A stretch of 64,000 nt of DNA from Plectrocnemia conspersa (GCA_009617715.1 VTFK01000110.1:372001-436000); one strand, 5' to 3'; positions 11,505 to 24,879 are shown, counted from the first letter of the stretch. The notes: generated from the letters alone by a model not told the origin. Program-made: numbers and translations.

Positions 11505-14100
11505 ATTTGCTGTGAATTTTTATTTGACTTAACTTATTTGACATGTATGTTATAGGTGTTAATATTTATTTTGTTGAATTATGCTGTTTTGGCATCTAGG
11601 GCTTCGTGCTAATATATTAGAACGTAATTATTTGTTTACTCTGTTTACCTATGGTTTTCATATTAATTTGATTTGTCGATGTTATTATTTTTTTGAATTT
11701 GTTAAAACTTTCTTTAAAAGAAAATTTGTACATAATTTGTGATTGCATCTACCATTTGTGATATGTATATTTATTTTTATGAAAATATTTATTTTTTTAT
11801 TTAGCTATGGTATTTTAAATACAGTCTTCTGGGAAATTATTTTTATAAATTTATCTTATTTTATAGATATTAGTGTTAATTTAATGTTGTATAATGTGTT
11901 GCAAGAAAACCAATTAGTGTTTAATTGATCTGATTAATTATTATACAACACGTTTCTGTTTAAATACTTTTGAATTGACAATGACACCCATAATGATCAT
12001 TGATGTATGCAATGTTAAAAACGAAGTGGCTGAATATTTTTCTGGATCATAGTAAATTCATAATAGCCCATAAAACTGAATGGAATGTAAATTTTCGTCA
12101 ATATTTTCCAAGAATAACTTTATTATTATGATATAAATCTTTATAAATGTAATATTATTTTAAATAACTGAAATACCTATATATTCTTTAAATAATGTGT
12201 GTAGAAGCTATTTATTAAAAATCAAAAATGTATGTGTTAAGTTCGGTTTACACTATATAACGGAATACATTATATAACTTATAATAGTTACATAGTGTAA
12301 TCCGTGTTAATAACAACTTCTTGGATATAAAACAAGTTGTATAAAATTGTTATGCAACATAGTTTTGTTATATAGTGTGAACCAGCTTTAGAATGATAAA
12401 ATGAATCTCATTTTGAAATTATATAACATATTGGTGTTAAATGTTGAATATTTAAAATAATATTGGAACAAAAAAATTAAAAATTATTTTTCAAAACAAT
12501 ATTTTTTCGCATTTTATTTTTAATAAAAAGAAATGCTTAAATATCATATTTTTAACATATGGTAGTACGCAACTAATTCCTACAACCTTAAAATTAAAAT
12601 CTTAAAGGCTAAATTACTATAGTTAAATATTTTTTATTTTTATATGGTAATAATTAATGACTGGTTCTGTATTATTTTACTAAAGTAAAACTTATATTTT
12701 CAATGTAAAATAAAATGAAATGGTTCGTATGCATTAACCACCCACTAGTGAAAAATACTGTAGTAAAGATTAAAATTAATAATAAGTTGAATTTAATAAA
12801 AAATACATACGCGAATCTACTCTTAAGTTATCTTTAATATTTGTCGTAGCTATTAGTGGATTTTATTTAGGGACATTAGATTTTATGCATATGTTTTATT
12901 CCTATACTTAGTGTGATAAAGCAAAAGCTGATAAATGGATGTCTTTACACTATCTTTTAGATTTAAAAATAAAAAAGAGCCACTGGAGATTTTATTTTAA
13001 TGCATTACAACGGGGTAACAATAAACTCCTACAAGTAGGTATTGTGAAACTAGAAATATAGGAATACGTGAGATCCGTTTTAATTACTTTTTAATTTATT
13101 ATTACACCATACAATAGTTTCATAGCTTGTAGTAGCTGGGGCTGGTTTTTATGCAATGAAAAAATATTTTTTTAATATTTATATAATATCGTTATATTTT
13201 GTAATATTTATTTAACAAAAAATATTTTGTGTACTTTCTTTCTATTAGCGCATTTATTACACTGGGTTTTTTCCACACACTTATCATTATTGGGTTTTTA
13301 TTAGCCAACCATTGTAAACTTTAGTTCTAGAGATATCAACGTGGTTTGCTGTCAATTATCATTAATTTTTTAGATCAACGGGTAGATAACATTTCATAGT
13401 ATCACAAAGCATATCTTTGTTCAATTTTATAATAAACCAGAACTTCACTACCTTTTAGCGGTTAGCTGTATATTGAAAAGCTCCATAGCACATAATTGCG
13501 TTGATCCAGAAATTTCAGATAAAATAAACTGTGAAAATTTCATGACGCCAGAGCTAACTGTATAACATTTTTTGCTGCATCAATACAGATTTTCTACCTT
13601 TCTTCTCTAAATAAATTCAAACAAACAATCACCTGATTGTTATGCTATAAACAACAACCGTCACCTGTTAACAAATGGTTTAATATTGTTTTGATATATA
13701 TTTTGAACAGCGCTTTTTTCTTTCTTTTAGTGTTGAAAAAAAAACGAAAATTCCACACATCAAAAATCGATTACAATGTTCCTTAAAATTTACAAGTTCT
13801 TTAATAATTACAATGTTCCTTAAACTTTAATTTGTTATCAAAAATGACTCCTTAATATTATATTAAAGTATTATCAACTATTTCCATAATAGAGTTATCT
13901 ATAATATTTTCATATTATTATCTAACGTGTCTTTATAATTAATAAACATACATATATTTAGTTTAATTACATTAATTTTTAATCATCTTTATATTATATA
14001 TAATTCATTATTTAAATTATCTACAACTTCTTTAACATTATTATTTAGTCAATAAATCAAAGTCTGCTAACATATGTATTTTATATATTTATATACTATT
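11505..14100. other. Gene-free stretch downstream of IAP2-like gene
   Basis: Presumably starts with the IAP2 3'UTR. AT-rich and without supported exons. It contains a small MITE at about 12238-12389. Confidence 0.5.
12238..12389. mobile_element. Small MITE with cactatataac inverted ends
   Basis: The left end reads gttcggtttacactatataac and the right end gttatatagtgtgaaccagc, which are inverted repeats with a few mismatches. The interior is AT-rich and non-coding. No clear target duplication was seen, so the superfamily is open. Confidence 0.65.
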
Positions 14101-14110
14101 AATTTTATCA

Positions 14111-14400
14111 TTAATATATATTATAAACAGCATTGGTCCTAATTTGCCCCCCTGTAGTAAACCGTGAGATATTATTTTCTCTTTGGAATGAGCACAATTT
14201 ATTAAAACTTTTTAAATAATTATCAAACCATCTTAAAATTATTTCACTCGTACCTATAATCTCTAATTTCTTTAACATTATAGTTATGTCTATTGTTTCG
14301 AAAGCTCTTTTGAAATTCAAGAAAACTACTCCAAGATATGTAATAAGAAGAATCTGGTTTCTTATTAGTGTCAAAAGAAAACCCAATAATTATTAAAATT
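14111..14400 (-). mobile_element. Non-LTR reverse transcriptase fragment
   Basis: The minus-strand frame carries VVFLNFKRAFETIDITIMLKK, then a GTSEIILRWFDNYL-like segment. This is the RT block that in intact elements reads FLDLxKAFDxVdhxiLLxKL followed by WFxSYL. The first catalytic aspartate position is changed (FLNFKRAFETID). Downstream the QGSILGP block is lost after a frame break. Dead LINE piece in intergenic DNA. Confidence 0.72.
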
Positions 14401-14748
14401 ATTATGTTTTAGTCGATTAAAATAATTTGTTATTATTTTTTAGATGAAACACTCTCATTAAATTCCCTAGTTTGAAAGTTTAAAATTAATTTTTATATTA
14501 TATGATGAAAATGCAATCTGAATAAGTTTGACAAATTAAACAATCTGATAAAAATTTATCGATATATTTAATTTGCAAGTGTGTGAAAATTCATAGTATA
14601 ACGCCATTTCACAAAATAAGTCTTCGCTATATATCTTTTTAGCGTGAAATGGCAGTGTTTGAGAAAGTTTTTTTTTAAATTTGTTGACAAAATTTAACAC
14701 AAAATGAATGCACAAATGCCAGATAAATACACTAATATATTGAGATCA

Positions 14749-15123
14749 GGGCAGGCAGTACAGGCGATCGCCTGGGGCGCTGGATCTTGTGGGGCGCCGT
14801 GATACCAAATAAAGGCGCAATATTCACTTAAAATTATAAAACAATATTGTTAAAGAACATAATCTAATATTTTTTTTATACACTACTGTGTACTCTTTAG
14901 ATTATTTCACGCGTAAAAAATCGCGACGAAAATAAAACTACAACTTCTTAAATATCCACAATCGCGATAAAGAGTATGGTGTCAAATATATGTAATATTA
15001 AATTACTTTAATTTGAATTATATTTTTGCGCTCATGTAACGAGTTATTAAAGTATTATTAAAGTGTAGGGGACGCAAATTTAGTTTTTGCCTGAGGCGCT
15101 AAATAACCTAGGGCCGGCCCTGA
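14749..15123. mobile_element. hAT-like MITE (cagggc... ends)
   Basis: The left end reads gatcagggcaggcag and the right end ctagggccggccctgatc. The interior shows a repeated ggggcgc / aggcgct theme and no coding capacity. Ends of the form CAGGGC...GCCCTG are usual for insect hAT MITEs. No convincing 8-base target duplication was seen. Confidence 0.6.
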
Positions 15124-15379
15124 TCGATCGGGAATCGCGGAATACAATTTAATATACATTTATGTTTGAATAACATTGTATGCATTTTTTCAATGTGTCT
15201 TTGTTATATTTAAATATGACGCACTTTTATTTTCGGTGTGAATAACCCCGTTAATTTATTTTTAAATAAATAAGTAATTTTTGTACAGTTATTTAATTAT
15301 TGCTTAACGCATTATAAAGTTTGTGTACGTGTAAAATATAAATTTATTTATCAGCATTTTTAAATTGAAGTTATTTAAT

Positions 15380-15780
15380 TGGCGATGGCGCGAAGGCGCA
15401 GTGTTAGGGCCAACTTGTTTACAATAGGTGAGGTGGCTCGTTGGAGTTGGTAGCACTAAATGTTGCCACTTTAGCGGTCGCATGCCGTTGTTATACTAAA
15501 TTAGTTTATACGAGCCACAGAAACAAAGCCGAAGATTACTAGTGACATATTTCGGTGAGTTATCGCCCATTTTGCTATTTTACCAACGAAACGGGCCCAA
15601 ACCTCACCTTCCGTCGACCATATGTTGGGCTGCTAATATCGATTGGTCACCTCCCGTCCTCGATTTCCTTTTTTGACTGTACATATACGACGGCGAAAAG
15701 TGCAAAGTGCAAAAAAATTCAGCTGCATAACGCGTAGGCCGAGTTGAAACGTGAGTGGGATTTTGGATCGATTTCTCCAT
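15380..15780 (+). promoter_or_regulatory. GC-richer island, possible distal 5' exon
   Basis: This patch is clearly richer in G and C than its surroundings. It holds two good plus-strand donors, cg|gtgagt at 15554/15555 and aac|gtgagt at 15750/15751. It has no long reading frame. It could be an untranslated first exon and promoter for a plus-strand gene downstream (IAP1 is the next one), or an lncRNA start. This is inference from composition and donor sites only. Confidence 0.25.
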
Positions 15781-18636
15781 TTCTCCATTTTGCTGTCAAA
15801 AATATCCGTGACAATTATATATGATATTAATCTTAATCGTTGGCATTTAGAATTCTATAGTTGAGTATGTAAAAGGAAAACCTTGGATAAATTATGTTAT
15901 AGCGGTTTGGTTATATTTCTTATCACATTTATGCTTAAACTATTAATAATTGTGTATTCTTTGTTCAATATTTTATTGCAAAGATAATGTTAAGAACGTA
16001 TTTAAACGTTTTCCAAAGTTTATTTCAAAGTGTATCGCATTTTTAACTTTTCATATACCATAAAATGTGCGTATTATCTATTAATATTTAGAGATACTGT
16101 CTTTCACGATGATCACATGACAATGGCAATAACCCGCTTTCATATTTACGCCTAAAACATATAATTAACTTTTCTTAAAATTATAAGATGCGATTGTATA
16201 GTGTCACTAAAAAAACGTTCTTATTACTAAAATTTGAATTTATGATAAAATTGTGTTTCAATGTATAAATTTATATCACATTATTTCAAGAAAACGGGCA
16301 CTCAAACGCCTAAAATGCGCTAAAACACAATCAATGTCTTATAATTGCTGATTATTATTTAACTAAACTGCAAATCTGTTTTCAAATTATACAAAATGTT
16401 ATGTTTTAATATTATTTTTATGTTGCAAACCTTTTAATATTTTTTTGTTTTATTAATATTAAGTAAAGTTGCATACATATTTTAAAACGTAATACAATAT
16501 TTAGTAAATTTAAAACTTAATCTAAAATATTATACTGGATTTAGTTTTTAAATGAGTAGAAAATTATAGATAGAGTCTTATAAATAGAACCATTTTGACC
16601 AATAGTTACAAAATCTTAAATATTTGTCTATATAGTATGCAAATTTACGCAGTAACGCGGTAACAACAAATGTGCACGCACAAGTACGACCTCACCCCAT
16701 TTATATTTTGTAGCGCACAGCTAGACAATAGTTTTATTATCTAATTACAATTATTAAATTTAATAATAGATTCAAAAAAAATAAAATTAATATTTAAAAC
16801 CCAAAAAGTTCCAAACCACATCTACAATGCTGTGAAGGCATAATGTGAAATTTCCACCACTCATTTTACAATTTTCCATTATATACTTTAAAATGGTAAA
16901 ATATAATGAATTCTAATGTTTTTAATTGTGATATTAATATTTATCTCTTCTTGGAATAATTAATATCCCTATGAATCATGGTTGTTAATCATCACATGAC
17001 AATTTTTATTGCACTATCTTGCCTCTGTATTGTTTTGCTTATTTGGTTGAATATGATCAGTTTCCTTTTTCGGTTCTGATTAATTAATATTAATATTTTT
17101 TACTATACAATATTAATCACGTAATGTATCATGACAGTGCTGATTATTTAATATTAATATTTTTTTAAATAATGTATCATGATAAAACTACAAATTACAT
17201 TAAACGTGAACTTTGCTCTAAATATAATACGTTTCTATTTATTTTCAATAGGGAAAATATATTCACATACTATATGGGTATCCTGTTCGTCTCAAAGTGC
17301 GAATGAATATATTGATTATTATATGAGTAATAGTTTTTGCATCATCTGTGTATTAGATCACTTGTAGAAATGTCAGCGTTATCCTTGTGTTTCTAGTTGT
17401 AGCGCATTGCAAAAAGAATTGGATATGAACGACCTTTGAAAGAATGCAGTCTTTCTTGTTTTGCATTAATACATTTACAGCGGTTCTCAGACTTGGCGCC
17501 AACTTATTGCGATAAGATTGTTTAAAATGCGATAATCAAATCGCCATTCATTGTTGATTGAAATAATGAATGGTTTATTTATCAGATGTAGACTCTTTTA
17601 TCCATCATTCAAAGGTATGAATCCTTTGTGGTCTTTACTTCTTTCAATTGGATAATCAGTTCATGTGTGATACTTGGAGTCATGTGACAAATACAGAAGT
17701 GATGACTAAACAGTTGAAAACATTAAGGGCATAGTGATTTTGAGTGTTGCTAAAAGTAATAAGATTTGGACCGTCTATTCTGCTACCAAAATCCTTGAAC
17801 AACTGCTACCCTAGTATACGTTATGTCATGCTTATTGCATGTTTTGTTACATCCTAATCCTACAAGGAAAATCTGTGAAACTTGTGTATATCAACTTTAT
17901 TTTTAGATACGCTCGAAAACAAATTTCCACCTATATTTGTGCGCATTCAAATTTTAGCTTTTTGCACTTGGTAGCTAATTATGATAATAATAATAATTTA
18001 GATAATTATTATGAAGCATATTAAAATTTCCATAAACTTGATGATTCATATTATAACAGCGTAATTAATAACTTAATCTCATGATGCCATTTGTATAAAT
18101 AAATATCCATTGGAAATAATAGTAGTTTACATTACAATTAATTATTTCTGGTACTTCCCCGCAGCACTTCAACATGTTCTTTAGTAACGTTTAATTTATG
18201 TGAGAAACTTGAACCCTTTATCGTCCAAGAAATGCTTATTTCTCCCCCTAGTATTAATTTCCTGCACGTATTATGCTACATGTTTTTTAATGCATATGGA
18301 AGAACTTATCGCCCATAATATCAGCTATCTTCTTTAGATATAGAATACTTTTTTAAAATTTAATTTTATTTTGACACTACATCATAACAATGTTAATAAC
18401 TTAATATTTCCGTATCATTTTATTGGACTGAGGACTGGAATTTAGCCTAATTTTTCGTCATTGTTTCCTATTCATTTTAAAATAAAGAAAAAAGTTGCAA
18501 TAACTAAAATCTGGATTAATTATGCAACAAAATATGTTATCAGTAGAGCAATCTAAGACTGCAACAATTACTTCTTTATGTGCTAGTCATCAAATTTTTC
18601 TGAGAGCGAAACTAATTAAATTTGCAGATTTACTAC

Positions 18637-18933
18637 TTAGCCCTTTTAGTGCCAAGCAAAATTAAGCGGTATATGCTAAAAATGCCAAGCATTTTTTTGG
18701 CAAATATAGATGATTTTATATATAAATATATTAAAAAAAAAATATTTCTGAAACTTTAAATTTTTTTCTGTGAACCACTATTTATTATAGGAACAAAATT
18801 AAATCCAGTTTACACAAAAAGTATAGAAAAAAAAAATTCATAATTTAAAAAATATACAAAACTAGAAACGGACATCCGCTTCTTAGCGGTCGTCGTTCGT
18901 AAACCGGCGTCCTTACGCCATTCAAACGGTTAA
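18637..18933 (+). mobile_element. piggyBac-like MITE, copy 1
   Basis: Begins ttagcccttttagtgccaag and ends ccattcaaacggttaa. It is matched in inverted orientation at 28714-28969: shared words include gcttggcatttttt/aaaaaatgccaagc and the paired ggacatccgctt / gcggacaccagc regions. The TTAA edge and a CCCTTT-type end are typical of piggyBac-family non-autonomous elements. Non-coding. Confidence 0.6.
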
Positions 18934-19199
18934 AAATACTATAAACAAAAGCGGAATAAAAAGAGACACTCGAGATATACAATAATCTCGAAATACAAAA
19001 ATAAGCAAAAATGTAAATGAACGCCTCCTGATATATGAATCAATGTGTTTCATTTTCCTCACAATTGGATGACTCAACGGATGGCGGTCATATTGTACAA
19101 TTGGTAGTTTTATTAGAATGATCTATGCAGATTTTTTTAATAATCACCCATAAGTACCGCTGAAAACTACTCTTTGTTTCGAAAGGACGCGCGCTAAAC

Positions 19200-19520
19200 C
19201 ATACATTCTACCATTCGCATAATAATATTGTTATCCTACCCTCGTTACGCTGGGGTGACCATCTGGATCGCTGTCTTAAACTAGTATTATAAAATATGTG
19301 ACACTTGGTAACAGAATGGAGAGACGCTGGAGAGACCCCACGGAGTCACAGCAGCAGAGGCGAGCTAGGAGAATACATCGACGCGAAAGATATCAGCAGA
19401 TCGTCCAGAGAGCAATCACAGTCGACAATAATACAACTCGACACGCCAACGAAGTTAAGAGACCTGCCATTCCACTACACCGCCTACTAGCGGCATCTAC
19501 ATGTCTCTAAATATGTGGTA
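19200..19520 (+). other. Unrecognised patch with overlapping charged frames
   Basis: Two overlapping plus-strand frames (starting about 19298 and 19305) encode Arg-rich or Ser-rich short peptides of 60-70 residues, both ending near 19490-19510. Base composition is less AT-rich than the flanks. No family motif was recognised and no splice context supports a gene. It may be a fragment of an unknown element. Confidence 0.3.
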
Positions 19521-20394
19521 ATTTATATATGTTAATAACTTAACAACTTTTTCGGCGTTTATTTGGTTGCAAAATCAAACTTCTTCGGCCTCAAAACAGA
19601 TTGAGAACACAGCCAACTCTTTTTACACGGTTTTGAAATAATGCAGATTACTAAAAATAACGAATACTGTACTTTCACACGAATTATTTGCTCTAACACG
19701 ATTTTATTTTGTCATATTGTACTTATAAAAAACGAGCTATAAACATTATATTAATTATGTTATTAAAAAAAAAATACATATATAAATATAAAGCTGCAAG
19801 CGACAAAGAACGGATGCAAATGACCGTTGGTTGGAAATATATATATTCTACTCGTAAAGACAAAATTTTCGTAAATATGTATATAGAACGATAATTAAAA
19901 AACCTCAATTATCAGTTCTTAGAACAAGCTTTAGAATTCCAACAGGACCCGCAGATTTGTATGGCTGTGATCGAGAAATCTATAAACAACTAGTGAAACA
20001 AAAAACAACAAGCGATTAACAGATTTCCTAATAACAAGAAATTCAACAACATAGGACGATAATAACAAATAAATGTCTTCATAAACGTGCGCGTATTATC
20101 TGATTATTTTTATATATATTTTTATATAAATAATATGTATTATTTTTTTCTTAATTAAAATACATGTCTATGAATAATATTTGTAGAATTTATTTATTGG
20201 GTTTTCGACGTTACCTTTTTTTACATGGTTTTCTTATCTATACCACAATTTTTTTTCAGATAACACGGATTTTTAAATCTATGGAACCAATCTTCAATTT
20301 TTCTATGTATTACTTTATTACACGGTTTTTGGTGGAACGTATCTACCGTGTAAAAAATCGCGATCGTTCGGGCTATATTAGCGATTGACCAGTC

Positions 20395-20680
20395 CAGAGG
20401 TCGGCAAAGTGCGGCTCCGGAGCCGCACTTAACCCTTTGGTTGTCCGGCATCCAAAGGGTTAAGTGCAGCTCTGGCACAAATATCCACGGGCATTTGCGC
20501 AAGACGCGCCGGATTTAAAAAACAAGGAAACATGGAGCTCTAAATTTGAACGTCTTTGTGTTGATTTGGAAAATTATAATAAAGGTTTGCTAAATTAATA
20601 AGTAGATTTGCCTCTCAATTTTTTTTAATCGTTGTAATGTACATATTTGGCTCTTTGGCTAATAAGTTTGCCGACCACTG
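20395..20680. mobile_element. hAT-type MITE with 8-base target duplication
   Basis: Inverted ends: cagaggtcggcaaag on the left, tttgccgaccactg on the right. Flanking 8-mers are gaccagtc (20387-20394) and gactagtc (20681-20688), matching at 7 of 8. The interior has a perfect 24-base palindrome (20407-20430, centre tccgga) and a second hairpin around cttaaccctttgg/ccaaagggttaag (20428-20464). Non-coding, hAT signature. Confidence 0.85.
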
Positions 20681-20725
20681 GACTAGTCGATCGCGATCAA
20701 CTTGTTGCCCAGACCTGCTCTATAT

Positions 20726-20910
20726 CAGCGCTGTTCAACTTCTGTTAGCCCGCGGGTCTTATTTTAACATTTCGGTGGTAAAGTAATTGAAAAATCAATT
20801 ATTGTCACCTTAAACTTATTTATTTATACGAAAAAATAATTCGGACTAATAAGAAAATATTTAAAGTAATATTCTGATTTTATTCGCTGGCCGCTAGTTG
20901 GACAGCACTA
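20726..20910. mobile_element. Second hAT-type MITE with target duplication
   Basis: Inverted ends cagcgctgttcaact and agttggacagcacta. Flanking 8-mers are ctctatat (20718-20725) and ctctaaat (20911-20918), 7 of 8 identical. 185 bases, no coding potential. It lies only 45 bases after the preceding hAT MITE. Confidence 0.8.
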
Positions 20911-21235
20911 CTCTAAATCAGTAAATCTAACCATGTTCTGTAAGAATCAAGTACATACTGTTTTGCAATGAGTTAAATTAAAATGTCATTCGAAAGTTAT
21001 AATGTATGTTAAACCTAATGCATATATTACAATCAGGTAGGGAATTCCCCCTAGATTTTAAATGGCCTTTTCAACTGAATACATTAAAAATCACTGCTAT
21101 ATGTTCATCCCATAATTATTTTCGAGAGTAATATTTAATTTTAATTTATTTTTGTAATTAAAAAGTAATTTTTTGACCCCATAGTCCATTTTTTTCAAAA
21201 TGTATAACATATATAACAAGACGATTTTTTTCTTA

Positions 21236-21411
21236 TGCTTCCTCCACACTCTCTGGAAGTAGGCCATGGTTGGGCAAGGACGGAAAATATAATGTGTTAA
21301 TTCGGGGCTACTTCGGTCGAGATCGGGTCTGCCCGCTCTAATGTCTCGGCGACCTCGACCATATTCGGTAGACCTTTGGTTCGGTAACTTCCAGAGAGTG
21401 TAGAGGAAGCA
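21236..21411 (-). mobile_element. PIF/Harbinger-type MITE, copy 1
   Basis: Terminal inverted repeats tgcttcctc(c/t)acactctctgg at both ends, 176 bases long, flanked by TTA on each side (21233-21235 and 21412-21414), the 3-base target duplication usual for PIF/Harbinger. A second copy of exactly the same length lies at 44927-45102 in the opposite orientation. Comparing the two by eye gives about three mismatches, so the family moved recently. Confidence 0.85.
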
Positions 21412-21414
21412 TTA

Positions 21415-22740
21415 CGGTTAGATAATGTATTTAGTTAGTTGCGCCCACATTCGAGACACAGTTTGTGTGGAAGACAACAGTCCTCCCATTTTTACCGCCA
21501 ATATGGCCCGTTTTTTTTTAGTTCTGCATTAAAACTTATGTATGATAATGAAAAATAGTTTAAAAATGTATTTTTCATGACCTTTCATATAGTAAAATTT
21601 GTAACCAGTATTTTTGGTGCTAATATTCAGCAGTTAAAATAAATATTGCCTACAATCTTCAGTTGTTTGTGGAACATTATTTGTGCGAACAAAGGTGGTC
21701 CGCCACATTGATCCCAATTTTAGTCCGATTATAGGATGTAAAGATTTTCTGCTCCATTATATTAAAGGCATTACAACTGTATATATTTTTTAGCTTTATG
21801 ATCATTCTCTTGTAATATAAGACAAAAGTGATTTTTGGTATGCGATGATGTTACAGCTAGGAGACTGGCATGATTTTATGTTTTTCCAAAGTGTAACTGC
21901 TTTTTTCTGAAAAAATGTCCTCGGTTTCATCTTCGTCGCTTCATTCTAAATATCTCATAAGTTTCACTTATGTTCGAGTCAGTGTCGTCAGTTTGCGTTT
22001 TTTGAAGCAAAGATGTTAAATTCGAAAAAATCGTCTCATAAACGATAGTATTTTGCAACAAATTAAAGAAAATGAATATATGTTCTTATTATAAGGGTTG
22101 TCATGTCTCCCGTTCGATATTACAATCGATTTGTAATAATGCCAAGAACGATTTACCATTTATTAATCGTTGGATAATATTATTTTTATTTGTTTGGGTC
22201 GTAGCTAATAATAAACAGAATGCAAAATATATAAGGTGAGCAGATTTCGAAAAAGCAGATTTTTGGAGGACACTAAAAATAAATATAACATCACGGAAAT
22301 TTTTGTTTGAGTAGGACAAATTGCTATTATGGGACCTAAAAAAATGACAATTTTTGTTCAATAACCATCTTGGAAATATTACAGAATGCTGCGGGAAATA
22401 AAAAAGAGCATTTCGAAAATTAAAATGCGATCTCCTAAATTTTTTGGAGGATGAAAAATTGCTACTGGAGCTCAAAAAAGGTCTTTTGTCACCTTCAATT
22501 ATCACTACTCGTTATGGTAGGATTTACAATATTTGCGTATGTTACATTTATAAACATATATTGTAATATCATTTTGACCAATCTCGAGTTTAAATAATCG
22601 TGATTTGTAATTTTGCTAAATCCGCTTACAGCCTCTGAAAAAATAAAAACGGATGCTCTTAGAACAAAATTATGTATTGCGGTTTTGAAATCAAGCAAAA
22701 CTAGCCGTATTGAGTTAAATCTCCGCTCTCAAACATTGGC
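21415..22740. other. AT-rich stretch without supported gene
   Basis: No exon with matching splice sites was found. The minus-strand frames at 22101-22505 and 22495-22698 are open but of low complexity, without recognisable motifs. Confidence 0.45.
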
Positions 22741-22749
22741 TATTCCAAT

Positions 22750-23480
22750 CTAAGAGAGAATGATCTACGTGGGTGGCGAGTTGTTTTATGCCGCTCGAGA
22801 GAAACTTAAATCGACATTCACAAAATGGCGCTGTTGGAGTTTCTTCTCAGAGACCTGGTTCCGACGATGTTGATGACGCGCAGATGTTTACTTCTGCGAA
22901 AAACAAAACTACTCTTCTGTCATCACATCAATGCACTCTCTCTCTCTCTCTCACACGGTTTTTTAGCAGTTGGCCAATCGCTCGCGGGACTCCCTCCTTC
23001 CTCTTTGTGTCGATCGCTTGGTGACTCACCGACGGCGGTATTCCTGGTGCTGACGAAAATCCGTGACGCAATTCACGTCGACCCCCAAGGCGAACCTCAT
23101 AAAGGACCTTGGACACTTTTGGGGGGGCCCCAAGGATGGGAACTTCTGGCTACTACGCTTCTTTCTACGCGCTCCCACTTCCGCCCCATGCTTCGGTGCT
23201 TCCAGTTTTTTTGTTTATGCTCCGGCGGGTCGCTCATTTGCTTACATCCGCTTCTTGAAGAATTGATAAACATATGGCGTTACCGAGGGGTCTGCGCTAC
23301 GACGTACATACTTTTTTTTGGCACCGACGAATACTAACATATTTACCAGCTCAACTGGTTTTTTGCCTTAGTATTTTTGACAACTCCGTTCCTTCGGCTG
23401 TGTTGTTGGTTGCTGCTGCTGCTGCTGCTACGCCGTAATATACAACTATCAGCTGGAGGACAAGAGAGGCGCAATATATT
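22750..23480 (+). promoter_or_regulatory. GC-rich island with 170-codon open frame
   Basis: The composition rises sharply here: CT-rich tctctctc tract, a poly-G/C run near 23120-23130 and a CTG/GCT repeat near 23413-23430. The longest plus frame (22825-23337) starts at an ATG and is open for 170 codons. Its product is Leu-, Ser- and Cys-rich with no domain that I recognise, and overlapping frames are also open, as expected in GC-rich DNA. It is either an untranslated first exon/promoter or an orphan gene. I lean to regulatory or 5'UTR function. Confidence 0.3.
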
Positions 23481-24374
23481 TTTGGAACTTGAGCCATTCT
23501 AGCTCAAGGTTTGAGGTGATAATGCTGATTTATTTATTGCGACATTCGAGGCCTAGAATCTAGGTAGTTTAAAATATCAAGGAGAGTGGTTGTGTGTTAA
23601 AACGACGCGAGTTTTGCAAACTGCACGATTTTTCATTGTCATATTATAAAAGAAAGTGGCATATTGCAAGTTAAAAAACAATACATGTTTCTGTTATTTT
23701 GTGTGCGTACAAGACTAGTTAACTTCCAAGTTCAGCGCGCAACTATAACAACACATTCAATATAAAAGCCTAAACGTGTATGTTTATATTGTTTAAATGG
23801 CGATACATTAGTATTATTTTCGCACGATGATGTCATCGGCATTCGTACGAACGTAAACTAAAGCACGCACGCTTTGGATGCTTATGAGATATATGTACTG
23901 ATACTTACATATTTGTATGAATAATCCCAAAACAATAGCTTTCCCTGTTATTTTTATTGCATGCAAGATAAAGGTAAAATAACTACAATCATATTTTGTC
24001 ATCTTAGTTTTATAGCTTGCAATATAGCATCTTATATCAAATATGTAACCCTAAACGTGTATACATATTTATATATTCAAGTGGCAGTATTATTTTCGCA
24101 TGATGATATCATCTGCATTTGATTTAAATTTTATGTTAAAAGTCTTAAAACAATAGCTTTCTCTGTTATTCTGAGTGTGTACCAGAGATAGGTAAAATAA
24201 CTACAATTATATTTGTCGCTACCAACGCTTATATATTGTTGTTTTTATCTTAGTTTCTATAGCACGCATCCTTAACATCTTTTAAGCCAGTTGCGAAACA
24301 TCCATTATCAGTCAAACCAAAACCTAACCTAAGCGAATTAATCCAATTCCAAAAAGGGAAGATTATTACGTGGA

Positions 24375-24820
24375 TGGGAGTGTTGAATTTGTTCAGAAAA
24401 ATGCCTGTCATTCAACGAAATTTCCAGTATAACGAATCTTCAATTTGTCCCCGAAAAACTTGCATATAAAATCTTTTCATTGCAACGAAGACTGATCTCA
24501 GTATAACGAAATATTTTTATTTTAAGAATGACGTTACAACTTGCCACAATATTTCTCCGAATTCAGTTCGTCCTTGACTTGGCGTATGTCGGATGTGTTC
24601 ACAAGTGACATTCAGTGTTTCGCCGATCCTCAAACTTTTTTTATAAAACATTTTTTTAACAAGTTTTATCGTATTCATTACAGTATCCTTAAAAATGGAC
24701 AAAAAACGATCTGTCAATCTTGTAAGCGGTTATTTTGATGCTGTACATTCAATAAACGAATTGTCAGTGTAACGATTTTTTTTCTTGTTCCCGTGAGATT
24801 CGCTATACTGTACTATGAAC
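24375..24820. mobile_element. Possible pogo/Tigger-type remnant
   Basis: The stretch has repeated cagtataacgaa / gtgtaacgatt / cgctatactg words near both ends, reminiscent of pogo-family inverted ends. The interior frame on the minus strand (24517-24717) carries no transposase motif that I can name. Low-confidence assignment. Confidence 0.3.
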
Positions 24821-24879
24821 TTAAAAATTACCACAGAGTAACCAAATTTTGTCCCCCCCCCTCCGTAAAAGCTGAAATG

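Larger units (their letters stand above)
14401..18600. other. Gene-free stretch with one MITE and one GC-richer island
   Basis: Apart from the MITE at 14749-15123 and the island at 15380-15780, this is AT-rich DNA with no exon that I can support. The frames at 17179-17367 and 17839-18024 are low-complexity AT translations. Confidence 0.5.
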
